DNA of 64,000 bases, from contig CM030939.1 in assembly GCA_018136815.1 (NCBI GenBank), positions 2,488,808 to 2,552,807 on the forward strand, in the 5' to 3' direction. The notes under the pieces are model-generated. The model searched no databases and was not told the origin of the DNA. It saw only the letters and a program-made list of their open reading frames with translations. The stretch comes from Isochrysis galbana (Eukaryota > Haptophyta > Isochrysidales > Isochrysidaceae). The position numbers were made by a program, and so were the translations under genes. Below, piece after piece: positions 43,060 through 52,619 of the stretch; the first letter of the stretch is position 1, and each line of letters opens with the position of its first letter.

Positions 43060-43848
43060 CAGTCACAAAACATGGCAGACGATAATCACCGATCATAAAA
43101 GAGAGCCGTGGAGCACGAACGCGACCTGTGAAGAAAGTAGAAGAGGAGAACGGTTCAAAACAAGACCTTAATTAAGAGTCAACGAGTCAACCAACTCCAA
43201 CTCCAGGAGGTAGAAGTTAAACCCAACCTCTAACATCGTATAGAATATGACATCACGGCGACGAACGGAGTCGAATCGCCCGAAGCGCCTGTGAGCCTGT
43301 GAGAGCTCCAATCAATGCAATAGGGCAAGGTCTGGTCCACCGTCATCGTCATCAGCGAGCACGCCTCCGGCGCCGCGCTCCGGCGGCCGCCTGCGGCGAT
43401 CTTGGGTTCGGAATCCAGTGTATTCGTGTATTCTCAGGGCCGACGCTTCGACTCCTTTACAACTATCACCCCTAGGCTGACGATGCGCCGAGGGGGGGGC
43501 ACTGGACGAGCAGCCGTTGCTCGCTCGTCTCGGTCTTCTGGTTGCTTGATGAGAGGAGGGAGGGAGGCGATTCTAGAAAGGGAGGGGGAGGGGGGGGGGG
43601 GGCGCGCGGGGGGGAGTGGGGGGGGGGAGTGAGGGAGGGGGGGGGGGGGGGCGGCGCGACCTGCGGGCCCATCCTTCTTCCCCTGGAGGGGGGGGGGGGG
43701 GATGGAAAGGGGGGGGCTGGGGGGGGGGGGGGGGGGCGGGGAGCCCGCGCCCGCAGGGCCCCGCGCCTCGCTCGCTTCGCCCCTCCCCCCCCCCCCCCCC
43801 CCTCCCCTCCCCTCCCCTCCCCTCCCTCCCCTCCCTCCCTCCCTCCCT

Positions 43849-43885
<37 letters not shown>

Positions 43886-44008
43886 GCCACTTTTCTCTCG
43901 TCGGCCAACCCCTCCCGCCCCCACTTTCCTTCCCTTCCCGCACTGCCGGCCCTCCTCGAGGACCCCCCCAACCCGCCCCCCCAACTTCTCCCGCTCCCCC
44001 TCTTCCCA
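43060..44008 (+). promoter_or_regulatory. Homopolymer-rich upstream region of the acidic protein gene
   Basis: After a plain spacer (43060-43480) come many G runs (43585-43740), a C run (about 43788-43802), CCCT tandems and a CT microsatellite (43855-43883), ending 126 bases before the ATG at 44009. Long frames here (such as 43472-44680 minus) are products of the biased sequence. Confidence 0.45.
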
Positions 44009-44917
44009 ATGTCGTCGCCCGCCAAGCGACAGAAAGTGGGCGGCGCCGAACTGTGCGTCTGCGGTGGCGAGATCGAGGCGGGGGAGTGCACCGTCTGCGG
44101 CGCGCCTGACCCTGACGCGCCTGCGCCTGCCTGCGAGTGCGATGCGCCAATCGTGGACGGAGCATGCTCTGTCTGCGGCGTGCCGGTCGGAGAGGAGGAG
44201 GAGGAAGAGGATGAGGCATTGGGTGAGGAGGAGGAGGAGGAAAGAGACGACGACGACGAGGAGGAGGAGGAGGAGGAGGACGAGGAGGAGGAGGAGGAAG
44301 AGGAGCCGGATGATGTTGACGGCCCTCTCGTGGATATCGCGTGCATTGATGTCATCGATGAGGACAAGAACAAATTCAAAATTTGCGATGCTTCGGCCGT
44401 CGATGGAAAGGTGAGTGTCACCGCTCATGACATGGCCGCGCAACTGGTGAGTGACGAGGGGTCGACAAAGCTGCGCCTCTGGTGGGATGGGATTTATCAA
44501 GTCGAGCTCGAGCTGGAAAGTGCAATCACCTCCCGTCACGCTGATCGCTTGGTCTGGATCTCGATGAACGGTGAGATACCCGAAATGGAGGCCGGTATGA
44601 AGGCGCGCAATCGCGAGCTCTACAGCGCTCTCATCTGTGCTGAAGAGATCCGGTTGAAGTTCAGAGATGATGTGCCACACGATGTGCTTGTCGACGGCTT
44701 GGGGCCGCTCATGAGTGAGAAGACTGCTGTTACCGAACTTGTGGACACGGAGGGAAGCAATGGGAACCCTATCGATGTCGATGGTGAAGACGACGACGAC
44801 GACGATGATGACGACAGTGATGACAGCGACGAGGACGAGGAGGAGGAGGAGGAAGAGGATCCAGAGGACGACGCAGATGGCAGCGCGTCCGAAGCCAATG
44901 ATGATGATGATGAGTAG
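44009..44917 (+). CDS. Acidic nuclear-type protein with two Cys clusters
   Basis: 302 residues, single exon. MSSPAKRQKV at the start looks like a nuclear localisation signal. Two similar Cys clusters follow, CVCGG...CTVCGAP (about 17-32) and CECDAP...CSVCGVP (about 43-58), each C-x-C then C-x2-C, compatible with small zinc knuckles. Two long Asp/Glu tracts (about 61-100 and 263-302) enclose a central folded-looking region (VDIACIDVIDED to EEIRLKFRDDVPHDVL) with an alternating hydrophobic pattern. Composition recalls histone chaperones and chromatin factors, but no family was recognised. The in-frame sequence upstream is low-complexity, so the first ATG after the CT tract is taken as the start. 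Confidence 0.6.
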   Translation: MSSPAKRQKVGGAELCVCGGEIEAGECTVCGAPDPDAPAPACECDAPIVDGACSVCGVPVGEEEEEEDEALGEEEEEERDDDDEEEEEEEDEEEEEEEEPDDVDGPLVDIACIDVIDEDKNKFKICDASAVDGKVSVTAHDMAAQLVSDEGSTKLRLWWDGIYQVELELESAITSRHADRLVWISMNGEIPEMEAGMKARNRELYSALICAEEIRLKFRDDVPHDVLVDGLGPLMSEKTAVTELVDTEGSNGNPIDVDGEDDDDDDDDDSDDSDEDEEEEEEEDPEDDADGSASEANDDDDE

Positions 44918-45361
44918 TGGGGCAATGTGACACTTCGTGGCTGATGCAGTTCCTCTAGTGCCTGATGACTAGGCCGCGTGCATCGAGCTTGGCACATTGC
45001 TATTGCACCACCCGGAAGCGACCAACGCCGCATTATCCGACACGTCGGCATGATCGAGAAGCTTTGAGGCCATGCTAGGACGATGGTGAAGGGGGAAATG
45101 TTCGTCGAGAAGTGTTGGCTCCGCGTGATGCTGCTCAAGTACCGAGATTTGTATGCGCTTTTTGTTGTGTTGATGTGTAATCCCGTAAAGCTGCCCGACA
45201 GCGGGGCGCAAACGAAGGACGAGATCATGGTAATGTTTAGGCGGGTAGAAGATACAGGTCGAGGTGGGAGGTTGGCCGCGCTAGTGGTTGTGGCATTGTG
45301 ATCTAGCTATAGCATTATATCGCTAATGAAAACCTTATGCTATTCTTGCCGCACTCGCGGC
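44918..45361. other. 3' flank, no gene
   Basis: No supported frame on either strand. Confidence 0.5.
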
Positions 45362-45530
45362 TATGGACCCACTACTTTCACGCAGCAAACTTTCTACACC
45401 CCCACTCCCCCGGCCCTTCCCCAGCCCGCCATCAGCCGGCTTCACCCGTGCACTGCTAGCTACTAGGGACTAGGGGGTATATATAGTATATAGGGTGAAG
45501 GGCTTAGATATGGTCTGTTGCCCCCCCCCC
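45362..45530 (-). repeat. Dispersed repeat R9, inverted partner at 57330-57505
   Basis: Shares, in inverted order, GGACCCACTACTTTC, CAGCAA(G)CTTTC, the C/G-run next to CCCCACTCCCCC, CGTGCACT, CTAGCTACTAG and GGGTGAAGGGCTTAGATAT with 57330-57505. Ends are near GGCTTAGATATG on one side and the TTTCACGCAGCAA block on the other. Confidence 0.65.
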
Positions 45531-45624
45531 CCCCCCCCGGTGATCCGTTCCCCCCTTGCTCCTGCGCCTACCGGGCTGGCGGCGGCCTCAGCCTCGACTT
45601 ATCCTGTAATTAGTAAGCAGGCGC

Positions 45625-45835
45625 GTATCGAGCGCATGACCACTGGCCACTGGCTCGATATGCGATTAGACGAAAGGAGATCGATCGGCGGTAGGCGCGG
45701 CGGGAGCGGAAAGGAGTGATGGAATAGCGGGCTTGACCACCTCCTCAGCAGAGCGGGAAAAAGCCCCTTTAAAGTTCTCGCCTCGCGCTTCACCGGGACT
45801 CACTCACGTATCACGTAGCCACGCCCTCACCCTTC
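45625..45835 (+). repeat. Repeat R2 copy followed by R8 copy
   Basis: 45625-45757 matches 30919-31045 (GACCACTGGC, TCGATCGGCGG, GCTTGACCACCTCCTCAGCAG). 45760-45835 matches 29670-29740 and 17925-17985 (minus): CCTTT, AGTTCTCGCCTCGCGC, GTAGCCACGCCC. The R2-R8 junction suggests they are parts of one larger element. Confidence 0.6.
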
Positions 45836-45884
45836 CGTTCTTCGTTCTTCCGTTCGCCCCTTACAACCCGCCTTTCGGCACCTG

Positions 45885-46269
45885 GAGGCTGGGGCTCAGC
45901 CCCTGGCCCCTGGCCCCCCCTGCCTCGCCCACGTTCGCCTCATTGGCCATGGGAGCCGCCCAGAGGCCCCTGTCCCCTGTATGTCTGGCGACCAGGGATG
46001 GAGGGGGAGTTAGCTCGAGGCCTCGAGGCTCGAGGGCAGGCCCAGCGCGGGCGTGGGAGCGCAGCTCGCGGCCCGCGCCCACTAGGGGGCTGGGCCAGCT
46101 TGATGAGTGATGAGTGAGTGCTCAGTGAGTGCCCAGCCCGTGCCAGAAGGCAGGGGCTGAGGGCTTGAATGTACGGCCGGCCCGACCCCGGGGGGTGTCC
46201 GCGATGCCGCGATGGAGTGAGGGTGAGGGGGGCGCGAGGCCCCCATTGTCCCCTAATTATAAAAGTAGG
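45885..46269 (+). repeat. GC-rich repeat R4, copy C
   Basis: Aligns with copies A, B and D; contains TGGCGACCAGGGATGG (45988 on), GCGGCCCGCGCCCACTAGGG, GGGGGGTGTCCGCGATG and the terminal TTATAAAAGTAGG (ends 46269). Confidence 0.75.
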
Positions 46270-47261
46270 TTGAGTACATTAACAGGTTGAGGTTGAGTTT
46301 TTGAAGGGTCTGCGGGTGTTCATTAATGGTAACGGGTTGTTTTAGGGGTGTTAATTAAGTGTTGATGTTAATATACATTATTAATACCCACCGAGCGTAA
46401 TAATAAAACCGGTTATACGGACTCGGCCGAGTTTTTGGCCTAAGCCCACTGTAGACTGGTATTTTACAGTTAAATTCAAGCTGAATAAAAATAAAACTTT
46501 CACATGGTCCTCTTTCGACGGAACGGGACCTTGAGAGTCCCCCCCATGTTGAATAACTAAGTATAAGTTTAAGTTTAGTTTGAAGTAGTGGTAGTGGCAC
46601 TACGTACGTGGGTCTAGAGCCGCGTGCGCGCGTGCGCAGCGAACCTATTATAATTTCTTTTACACCAACCCTCTAACTTTGCCTAGGCTCAAGCAGCGAC
46701 TCCTAGCTCCTAGCCGACATGTTTAGGCACGGCCCACATCCACGGGCAGCGTACGACGGGTGGCTCATCTCCAACCCACTGCATATAAGTGTTTGTGTGC
46801 CGGGGGGGGGGGGATTTCAACCACAAAGGGGTGTTGCCCTGCGAATACCTCGATCCTCGCTCCGCGCACGAGTGGCTCTATCGTCCGGCATCAGTGTGGT
46901 AAAAGTATGCTATGATCAAATCGGAGCGAACGTATTTCTGGAGAGAGTCCAGATGAAATCTCATGCGTGCGGCAACGTTGTCATCGCAAGAGCTCAACAG
47001 CAGTGGCAAACAGTGTAACTCGTGGCATTTGTCGTCGGGCAGTCACACCTGTTTATCGCACCGCCTAGTGCTTCTTGGACAAATACGTCGCCTATTCATG
47101 CGAATGAGGAGGCTTCAAGCTGCTGCATCCTCAACGGAGAATTAGCCGTCATGATCCCTGTCAGCGCTTGGACTATCATCAGACGGATGCTGCAGAGGCC
47201 GCTTCGGCGGTGTCGACAGCCTACAGGTTGAGGCTAGGAGACGGCAATGCGGAGGGAGAAG
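46270..47261. other. Spacer, no gene
   Basis: AT-rich at 46330-46420. A word CTCTTTCGACGGAACGGGAC (46511-46530) resembles 17800-17820. No coding region supported. Confidence 0.45.
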
Positions 47262-47407
47262 CTAACGAGCACCACGTGGGAAGCTCGGCATCACATGGTA
47301 AACTCGGTCGTGCGAGAACGGGACATTGGGCTGAACGCGCTAACGAGCATCACATGGTGAGCTCGGCATCACATGGTAAACTTGGTCGTGCGAGAGAGGG
47401 ACATTGG
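47262..47407. repeat. 78-bp-offset tandem duplication over the RTF2 3' end
   Basis: 47262-47329 and 47340-47407 are about 90% identical (CTAACGAGC, AGCTCGGCATCACATGGTAA, TCGTGCGAGA, GGGACATTGG). The right copy contains the RTF2 stop codon and last codons; the left copy lies in its 3' flank. It is thus a partial duplication of the gene end. Confidence 0.8.
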
Positions 47408-48463
47408 AATTCCTCTGGCCGCAAAGTTATTGTTGTCCTCCGCCTCCATCCGCTTACGATCCTCGGAAGAAAGGAAGAGCGATTTGTACACAGCCGAGCT
47501 AGCGGCCTTCTCTTTTATGGCCTTCTCCCACTCCCGCTCTCGCTTGGGGGCAGCGCCCCGCACCACATCTTCTCTGTACGGCTGCTCGGTTTGCTTGCCC
47601 ATGCCATTTGCCTTGGGACCGATCGAGCGATCGGCAGGTCTCTGTGCGACGGCTCCATTACTAACATCCATAACCTCGACCGCTGGTACATTGGCATGCT
47701 TCTTGCCTTGAGCTGAAGATGGGGCGGATGACAAGTTCGTCGTAATGGCCACTTCGCCCCCACCCATCTTCTTAGCCTTCTTCTTCGCCTTAGCAGCGGC
47801 ACGCCGGGCCTCCTGCCTTGCAACCAGCTGCTCCCGCTGCTCATCGTTGGGGTGAAGCCATACGATGTCGTCCTCGTTGCACGGGGTGTCTGTCACTGGG
47901 CACACCTTGGAACCAACCGTTTTTAGCGCGCGTTCAGAGACAACGTGGCCGGAGGAGCGGATGAATACAAAGGGTAGCCGGCCATTCATGGGTATGCCTG
48001 AGACAGGGCAGATGTATGGGACTTCGACATCCTCCGCAGCCTGCCCATCCTTGACCCCGTCACCCTTGTAGTGCGGGTTGGGATGGAGCTTCGCCTCAGC
48101 AAAGTCGCGGAGCGACATGACATGCTCGAGGTGCGAGGGCATCGCTTTGGTGAGGAGCTTCTCAAGGAGCTCCTCCTTGTTGCAGAGGATCCCAAGGTCG
48201 GTCACCACGATGGGAGGCTCGAGCGGCTTCGACGAGACGGCGCAGAGCGTCGCGCGGTCGCGACGGAGCGCCTCCTCGCTCGCCTTGTCTGCCCACTGGT
48301 GTGTCCACGCGCCCTCTCCGCGCCCAACGTTGGCGGAGGTCATCCACTGCATCTCGGTATGTGTGAGCGGATACACGCCCCCATCGCCGCCACCGCCGCG
48401 CAGCCGCAGCATGCTTGGCCCTGCGCCGGCTGCGGGGCGCGCCACCGGCAGCCAAGGCGCCAT
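47369..48463 (-). CDS. RTF2: Replication termination factor 2-like protein (RTF2)
   Basis: 364 residues, single exon from ATG 48463. The RTF2 family is built on two RING-like modules and works at replication forks and in splicing. The first module starts CAVSSKPLEPPIVVTDLGILCNKEELLEKLL, with the family's SLRDFAEAKLHPNP after it; the second is YICPVSGIPMNGRLPFVFIRSSGHVVSERALK...VCPVTDTPCNEDDIVWL. A Lys/Ala-rich linker and a C-terminal AVYKSLFLSSEDR (the family's YKSLF) follow. Notable: residues 18-28 read MLRLRGGGGDGG, the very end of the ubiquitin-like domain of plant RTF2, but the rest of that domain is missing; the first 17 residues are unrelated. Repeat R5 lies 61 bp upstream and may have removed an upstream exon. 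The 3' end is tandemly duplicated. Confidence 0.88.
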   Translation of the reverse strand: MAPWLPVARPAAGAGPSMLRLRGGGGDGGVYPLTHTEMQWMTSANVGRGEGAWTHQWADKASEEALRRDRATLCAVSSKPLEPPIVVTDLGILCNKEELLEKLLTKAMPSHLEHVMSLRDFAEAKLHPNPHYKGDGVKDGQAAEDVEVPYICPVSGIPMNGRLPFVFIRSSGHVVSERALKTVGSKVCPVTDTPCNEDDIVWLHPNDEQREQLVARQEARRAAAKAKKKAKKMGGGEVAITTNLSSAPSSAQGKKHANVPAVEVMDVSNGAVAQRPADRSIGPKANGMGKQTEQPYREDVVRGAAPKREREWEKAIKEKAASSAVYKSLFLSSEDRKRMEAEDNNNFAARGIPMSLSRTTKFTM

Positions 48464-48523
48464 CCGTCTCGAGGGGGACGCGGGGGTGGGTGGGGGGGGG
48501 GGGGGGGGCAGAGAGAGCGAGGG

Positions 48524-48843
48524 TGTGTGGACTCAAGTGAGTTCTTTAGTATATGTGTAGGTTCTACTCCAATAGTGGCAACGTGGGGTGTTGTCGGGAC
48601 ACGTGTTCTCGCCGTTGCGCTAGCGCTATGTTCATGCCTATGATCTACACAATGTTGCTGACTATCGCTGGGCCCCATAAGGGTGGGGCCAAACATGGTA
48701 CCCCCGCCGAGAGGGGATCAGTCCCTTCTCGCGTGCGCCTCAGCGCACGCTCACTGATCACTGAGCCTCTTCACCCAACACAAGGTTGGAAATTGGGCCA
48801 ACAACGAATTCGTTGTTGAACAAAATTCATTGTCACTGCCACC
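48524..48843 (+). repeat. 313-bp repeat R5, copy 2
   Basis: Same ends as copy 1 (TGTGTGGACTCAAGTGAG to ATTGTCACTGCCACC) with an extra TGATCACT near 48752. Located 61 bp upstream of the RTF2-like ATG in the same orientation relative to the gene as copy 1. Confidence 0.85.
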
Positions 48844-49720
48844 GACTACGCTCCGCGGAGCAACCATCGGGCCTCAATCACTGCACCGGATCCAACAGTC
48901 TCTGTCATCACTGTCTCGCGAACTACTCGCAAATTTCCCTGGAACTCTGAGCCTCAATACCCCAAAACCATCTCTGCTGATTGACGGGGAGAACTGTCAA
49001 CTTTCTCAGCAGTTCAATTATCACTTCACCGTGAGTGAGGAGGAATCAACGCACACGGCACAGTGGTACGTCATCGTCGCGCCTCCCGCGCGAACAGCTG
49101 AAGGCATGTGGATCCGCGAACAGCTGAAGGCATGTGGATCGAATTTCGACCTTCCCCCAGCGCCCTCCCCCAGCGCCTTCCCCCAGCGCCCTCCCCCAGC
49201 GCCTTCCCCCAGCGCCTTCCCCCAGCGCCCTCCCCCAGCGCCTTCCCCCAGCGCCCTCCCCCAGCGCCCTCCCCCAGCGCCTTCCCCCAGCGCCCTCCCC
49301 CAGCCCCAGCGCCTTCCCCCAGCGCCCTCCCAACAACGAATTCGTTGCGGCGGCGACGGGCACAGCGCCGCGGGTCGCGGCGGCGGTCATAATAGTGGTC
49401 GCCGCAGCGGTCGCCGCAGCGGCGACGGGAGTGGCGGCGGGAGCTGTCGCGGCGGCGGGAGCTGTCGCGGCGGCGGGATCTGTGGCGGCGGTGGGCCTGC
49501 TGCTATGTGCCATTGTAGCGATGAGGATAGCTCCGACTCCGGCGCGATGATCCGCACTCAGGAAGTGGAAATCGCGCTACGCCGGGGAGAGCAAGCCGAG
49601 AATGATCGGGCAAAGCGGGCGAGGACGCGTGCGGCTCGGCTGGCTGCGCGTGAGAATCGACGCGGCAGCCGCGAGCAAGGATCGGAGAAGCGCCGGCGCT
49701 CCGCACGCTCCTAGTGCCCC
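48844..49720. repeat. Minisatellite and tandem duplications in a doubtful ORF
   Basis: 49088-49139 is a direct duplication of a 26-base unit (CGAACAGCTGAAGGCATGTG within it). 49150-49335 is a minisatellite of a roughly 13-base unit, CCCCCAGCGCCCT / CCCCCAGCGCCTT. GGCGGC-rich short repeats follow (49345-49500). A 294-codon plus frame (48830-49714) crosses all of this and starts inside R5; apart from its first 90 and last 60 codons it is pure repeat translation, so I do not call it a gene. Confidence 0.6.
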
Positions 49721-50208
49721 AGCGCGTTCGCTTTCGTGGTGGTGTGCGGCGGCTCCGGCGCAGCGGGAACGTAGAACGTAGCTAGCTAGCATGGCGGCGG
49801 TAGTAAGTCGGTTGTATTAGGTGGTTGTGTCGGCCTGGGCTTGCTGTAGTCCATTGAAGTCTTGCAGCTGGTGCTTTCTAGTACCCAGATTAGCGAATGG
49901 ACGGTGTTTCCCACTTCTTGACATTGTCGATGCCATTGTGCACTTTGCGCCCGTTCCGAGATCATAAAATGTGGTTTATGATCTCCGGCTGAGGCTCGTT
50001 TACAACAGATTTTAGAACCGAGACCCCCTTTGCCGCCTATGTGCGCAAGACGACGAATCATCCACCCATATTTGGACATGCCCAGCCCTAAACGACATCT
50101 TCGAAACGATTCACCACCTCACAGATTACACACCGACCCAGAAAGAACCCCTCGACAACCTCGATCGCCGAGAAAGCCGTAGACTACCGTATACAGACAG
50201 ACTTTTAT
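49721..50208. other. Spacer with a short shared word
   Basis: TTTATGATCTCCGGCT and AGGCTCGTT (49974-50001) recur at 57275-57302. No gene. Confidence 0.45.
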
Positions 50209-50548
50209 TCATACTACCGAACACCTCATCGCCTCACTCAAGAGAAATCCTCTATTTACTGGCATGGAGATAGATACATCCTCACTGAGTTCTACAAGAT
50301 ACACTACGACAACATACAACATCAGATTCAACAGCGACCACGTCGTAAAAAGAATGATCGAGAGATTCACCACGCTCTGCGCAAAGCAGCCCTCCACCTC
50401 CACGGTAACGGTAACAGCACGGACGCCTCCAGGCGAGCCAAACAAAGCAGACATGGGCCGCCAACCGAAAAAACGCATAGAGCTATCTAACGAATTCCGC
50501 CCTATCTTTGAAACAACGGGTGACAACGAACTAGTGCCAAGGGTCTGA
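50209..50548 (+). mobile_element. Second MGRQPKKR-family ORF fragment
   Basis: The plus-strand frame (MEIDTSSL from 50264) has RMIERFTTLCAKQ and ADMGRQPKKRIEL, as in the minus frame at 1368-1784. EFYKIHYDN, which in the other copy is in the same frame, is here in a neighbouring frame (about 50284-50310), so one of the copies carries a frameshift. Unrecognised repeat-encoded protein. Confidence 0.5.
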
Positions 50549-50559
50549 GCCACGCGCTG

Positions 50560-50915
50560 TCGCGCGAGGCCAGAGCCGCGACTGTGTAGGGGTAGGGGCC
50601 CAGCCCGTAGGCTTTCCCTATGGGAGGTGAACCGCTGGCGTCCTGGCCCACTTTGGGGCTGGCCATGAGCCATGAGTGGCTGGAGGGAGGGGCTGGAGAG
50701 TGTGGCCATGGCGGCCATGGAGGCCGTGTTGGTGTGGGACTTGCAGGTGGTGGCACGGGCCGTGGCTCGTGCTCACCTGGTCTGCCTTTGGAGTGGCTCG
50801 CGCGCGCCTCGGCGGCGCAGCATTGGTCGCGGCCCGTTCGGCCGGCGCGGCGGGGGTGGCGGCAGGGGAGGAGGGGAGCGGCGCGCGCTCTATGACCCTA
50901 TCAGTTTACTGATAG
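50560..50915 (+). repeat. R4-related repeat, copy G
   Basis: A GC-rich body with GGCCATGG and GGCCGTG words ends in GAGGAGGGGAGCGGCGCGCGCTC and then a perfect palindrome, CTATCAG / CTGATAG around TTTA (50898-50915). The body end resembles copy F (GAGGAGGGGAGCGCCAGCGC before its palindrome at 54032). Confidence 0.5.
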
Positions 50916-51338
50916 TTCGCGGGAAGAGGGAGTAGAGGTAGGGGTATAGGCGCTGTCGGAGTGAGCGCGTAAGGGTGTGAGACACTAGTAGCTTAGCGGA
51001 CGCCTTCAAGATTTTTTTTGACCTGGAGTGGGAGTGGCATCGAAACTCGAACAACAACAAACACGTGGCATACGAGGCTATGCATGTCAATGTTGATATC
51101 GCGCCAGAGCGCTCTTTCTGTGCACGCACGCAAAGGAGACCAGGGAGCACGGGGTCTACGACGTACGCCGTCTCGTGTTAGACGAGTGCAGCACATCGTG
51201 CTTTTTTCACAAGCATCAAAATGTAGTAGTATCATGAAGCATGAAGTTGGACCTCCTCCTCCTCCATCATGCGGGAAGAAACCTAGGGTCGACTCGTGTG
51301 CAACCTCACCCGTGGAGGAGTGATTGGGAAAGCAATTT
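50916..51338. other. Spacer, no gene
   Basis: Frames on both strands lack motifs. Confidence 0.45.
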
Positions 51339-52196
51339 TCACACCTGCCATCTCAAAGCACGTGAAAGATTCAACACAGCCGAGTTTTTTACGTTGCGAC
51401 CGGGTTCCCGGCACTCCTCTGGCAATGGGCGTTCCCACCGCAAAAGGATGAGATTGCCTTGAGAGCAAATGTTCGCTGTAGGCGCAGCCTTGCGCAGGCC
51501 CATCAGGAGGTTGGCCTCAGACCGATGGCCTCGAACATCTTCAATGACGTAACTTCCGGTTCGTGCGACTTTACCTCGCCAAACTTCGAAGACACCAAGC
51601 TGTTGGTCCTGATAGTGCCCGGCATCATCCACTAGAACATCAACTGAGCTGTCGGCGACCTGGCTAGCAACTTCCGCGTCGGCAGCTAGACCCTGGAGCA
51701 CCGCGGGCACGCCATATGAGAAAGCACCACGGGTGAGAAGCTTCGTTAGGGAAGTAGCATATGGTCCCACGTTCCCATCTACGCCGACGACGTTCGAGGG
51801 ACCCAGAAACTCTGTCCAAACTGCTAGCGACTCTCCACGGAAGATGCCGAGCTCGACAAGGCGGCATGGCTGACGCCGCGCGTGGTAGAGAGCGATGGTC
51901 TCAGCATAGAGCGCGGAGTAGTTGTGGCCACTCTTGACTCGAAATTTGTCTCCTCCAATATGCGCCTTGAAGATCTCACTATGTCGATCAAGCGTGTAGT
52001 TACGCCTGAAGGGGGGCGAGCGGCCAGACCCGTCCCAGGAGCTGTCTGAGAGCATGAATTGGTCTGCCTTGAGCTGCATCTGCTCGTAAATCCTAGCAAA
52101 CGAGTCGGCGAGCGGGTCGTCGGCGCACGTACCCCACAGCACCAGTAGCATAAGCAGCGGCATGAGCGCCCTCCCGCGCACGGCTGGCGGCACCAT
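51339..52196 (-). CDS. Secreted/lumenal class-I methyltransferase-like protein
   Basis: 285 residues, single exon from ATG 52196. A signal peptide is evident (RALMPLLMLLVLWGTCA, cleavage about residue 25). The core has Rossmann methyltransferase elements: LVELGIFRGESLAVW (113-127, motif I), VVGVDGNVG (136-144, acidic end of strand 2), VDVLVDDAGHYQDQQ and YVIEDV. The pattern VDDAGHY...IEDV resembles antibiotic/sugar O-methyltransferases of the MycE/TylF-like group and cephalosporin-hydroxylase-annotated proteins, many of which need a metal. With a signal peptide it probably acts in the secretory pathway or outside the cell, possibly on glycans; this is inference. Its upstream 50-75 bases share motif U1 with the gene at 11337-12952. 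Confidence 0.72.
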   Translation of the reverse strand: MVPPAVRGRALMPLLMLLVLWGTCADDPLADSFARIYEQMQLKADQFMLSDSSWDGSGRSPPFRRNYTLDRHSEIFKAHIGGDKFRVKSGHNYSALYAETIALYHARRQPCRLVELGIFRGESLAVWTEFLGPSNVVGVDGNVGPYATSLTKLLTRGAFSYGVPAVLQGLAADAEVASQVADSSVDVLVDDAGHYQDQQLGVFEVWRGKVARTGSYVIEDVRGHRSEANLLMGLRKAAPTANICSQGNLILLRWERPLPEECREPGRNVKNSAVLNLSRALRWQV

Positions 52197-52224
52197 CGAT
52201 CGGCCCCCGCCTTTGTCTGTTGCG

Positions 52225-52271
52225 TTAGAGTTTTCTTGTTGTGTGAGAATAACGTTAGTGCTGAGGGACCG
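52225..52271 (-). promoter_or_regulatory. Shared upstream motif U1, copy 2
   Basis: On the minus strand CGGTCCCT, AGCACTA and then ACAACAAGAAAACTCTA, 28 bases before the ATG at 52196. See copy 1 at 13005-13050. Confidence 0.5.
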
Positions 52272-52619
52272 TAGCTATACGACGTAGCCCGGTCACTCAC
52301 TATGGGGTGTGGAGGGCACCAGCTACAATGGGTGAATAAAAGGCTAAAATCTTCTTCATTCTCGCCGCGTACGCGACCCTGCACAACTAGTTAGCAGCCG
52401 CGCACGCATCCCTTATCACTATCACACCTCACACCATCACACATCACACTTTTGAGGTGTCGTTCCGTCAATTGTGGGATATGAGTCGAATTGAGCGATC
52501 GAATGTCCACAGTTGTATACAGAGCGTTATTTTAAAATTAAATGTAGACTCCCTGCTTCCCGCGGCGCGTGTCCCCCCCGGAGGGCGCCGTGTCGGCGCT
52601 TAATTATGGGCACGGCGCG

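Noticed and set aside
43472-44680. 402-codon minus-strand ORF opposite the acidic protein gene
   Set aside because: It mirrors the Asp/Glu codon repeats and the homopolymer tracts; Ser- and Pro-run translation with no motif. The plus-strand gene has a proper start after a CT tract.
49150-49335. CRISPR-like or coding repeat array
   Set aside because: A 13-base minisatellite without spacers.
48830-49714. 294-codon ORF after repeat R5
   Set aside because: Starts in the repeat and consists largely of minisatellite translation; not called as a gene.
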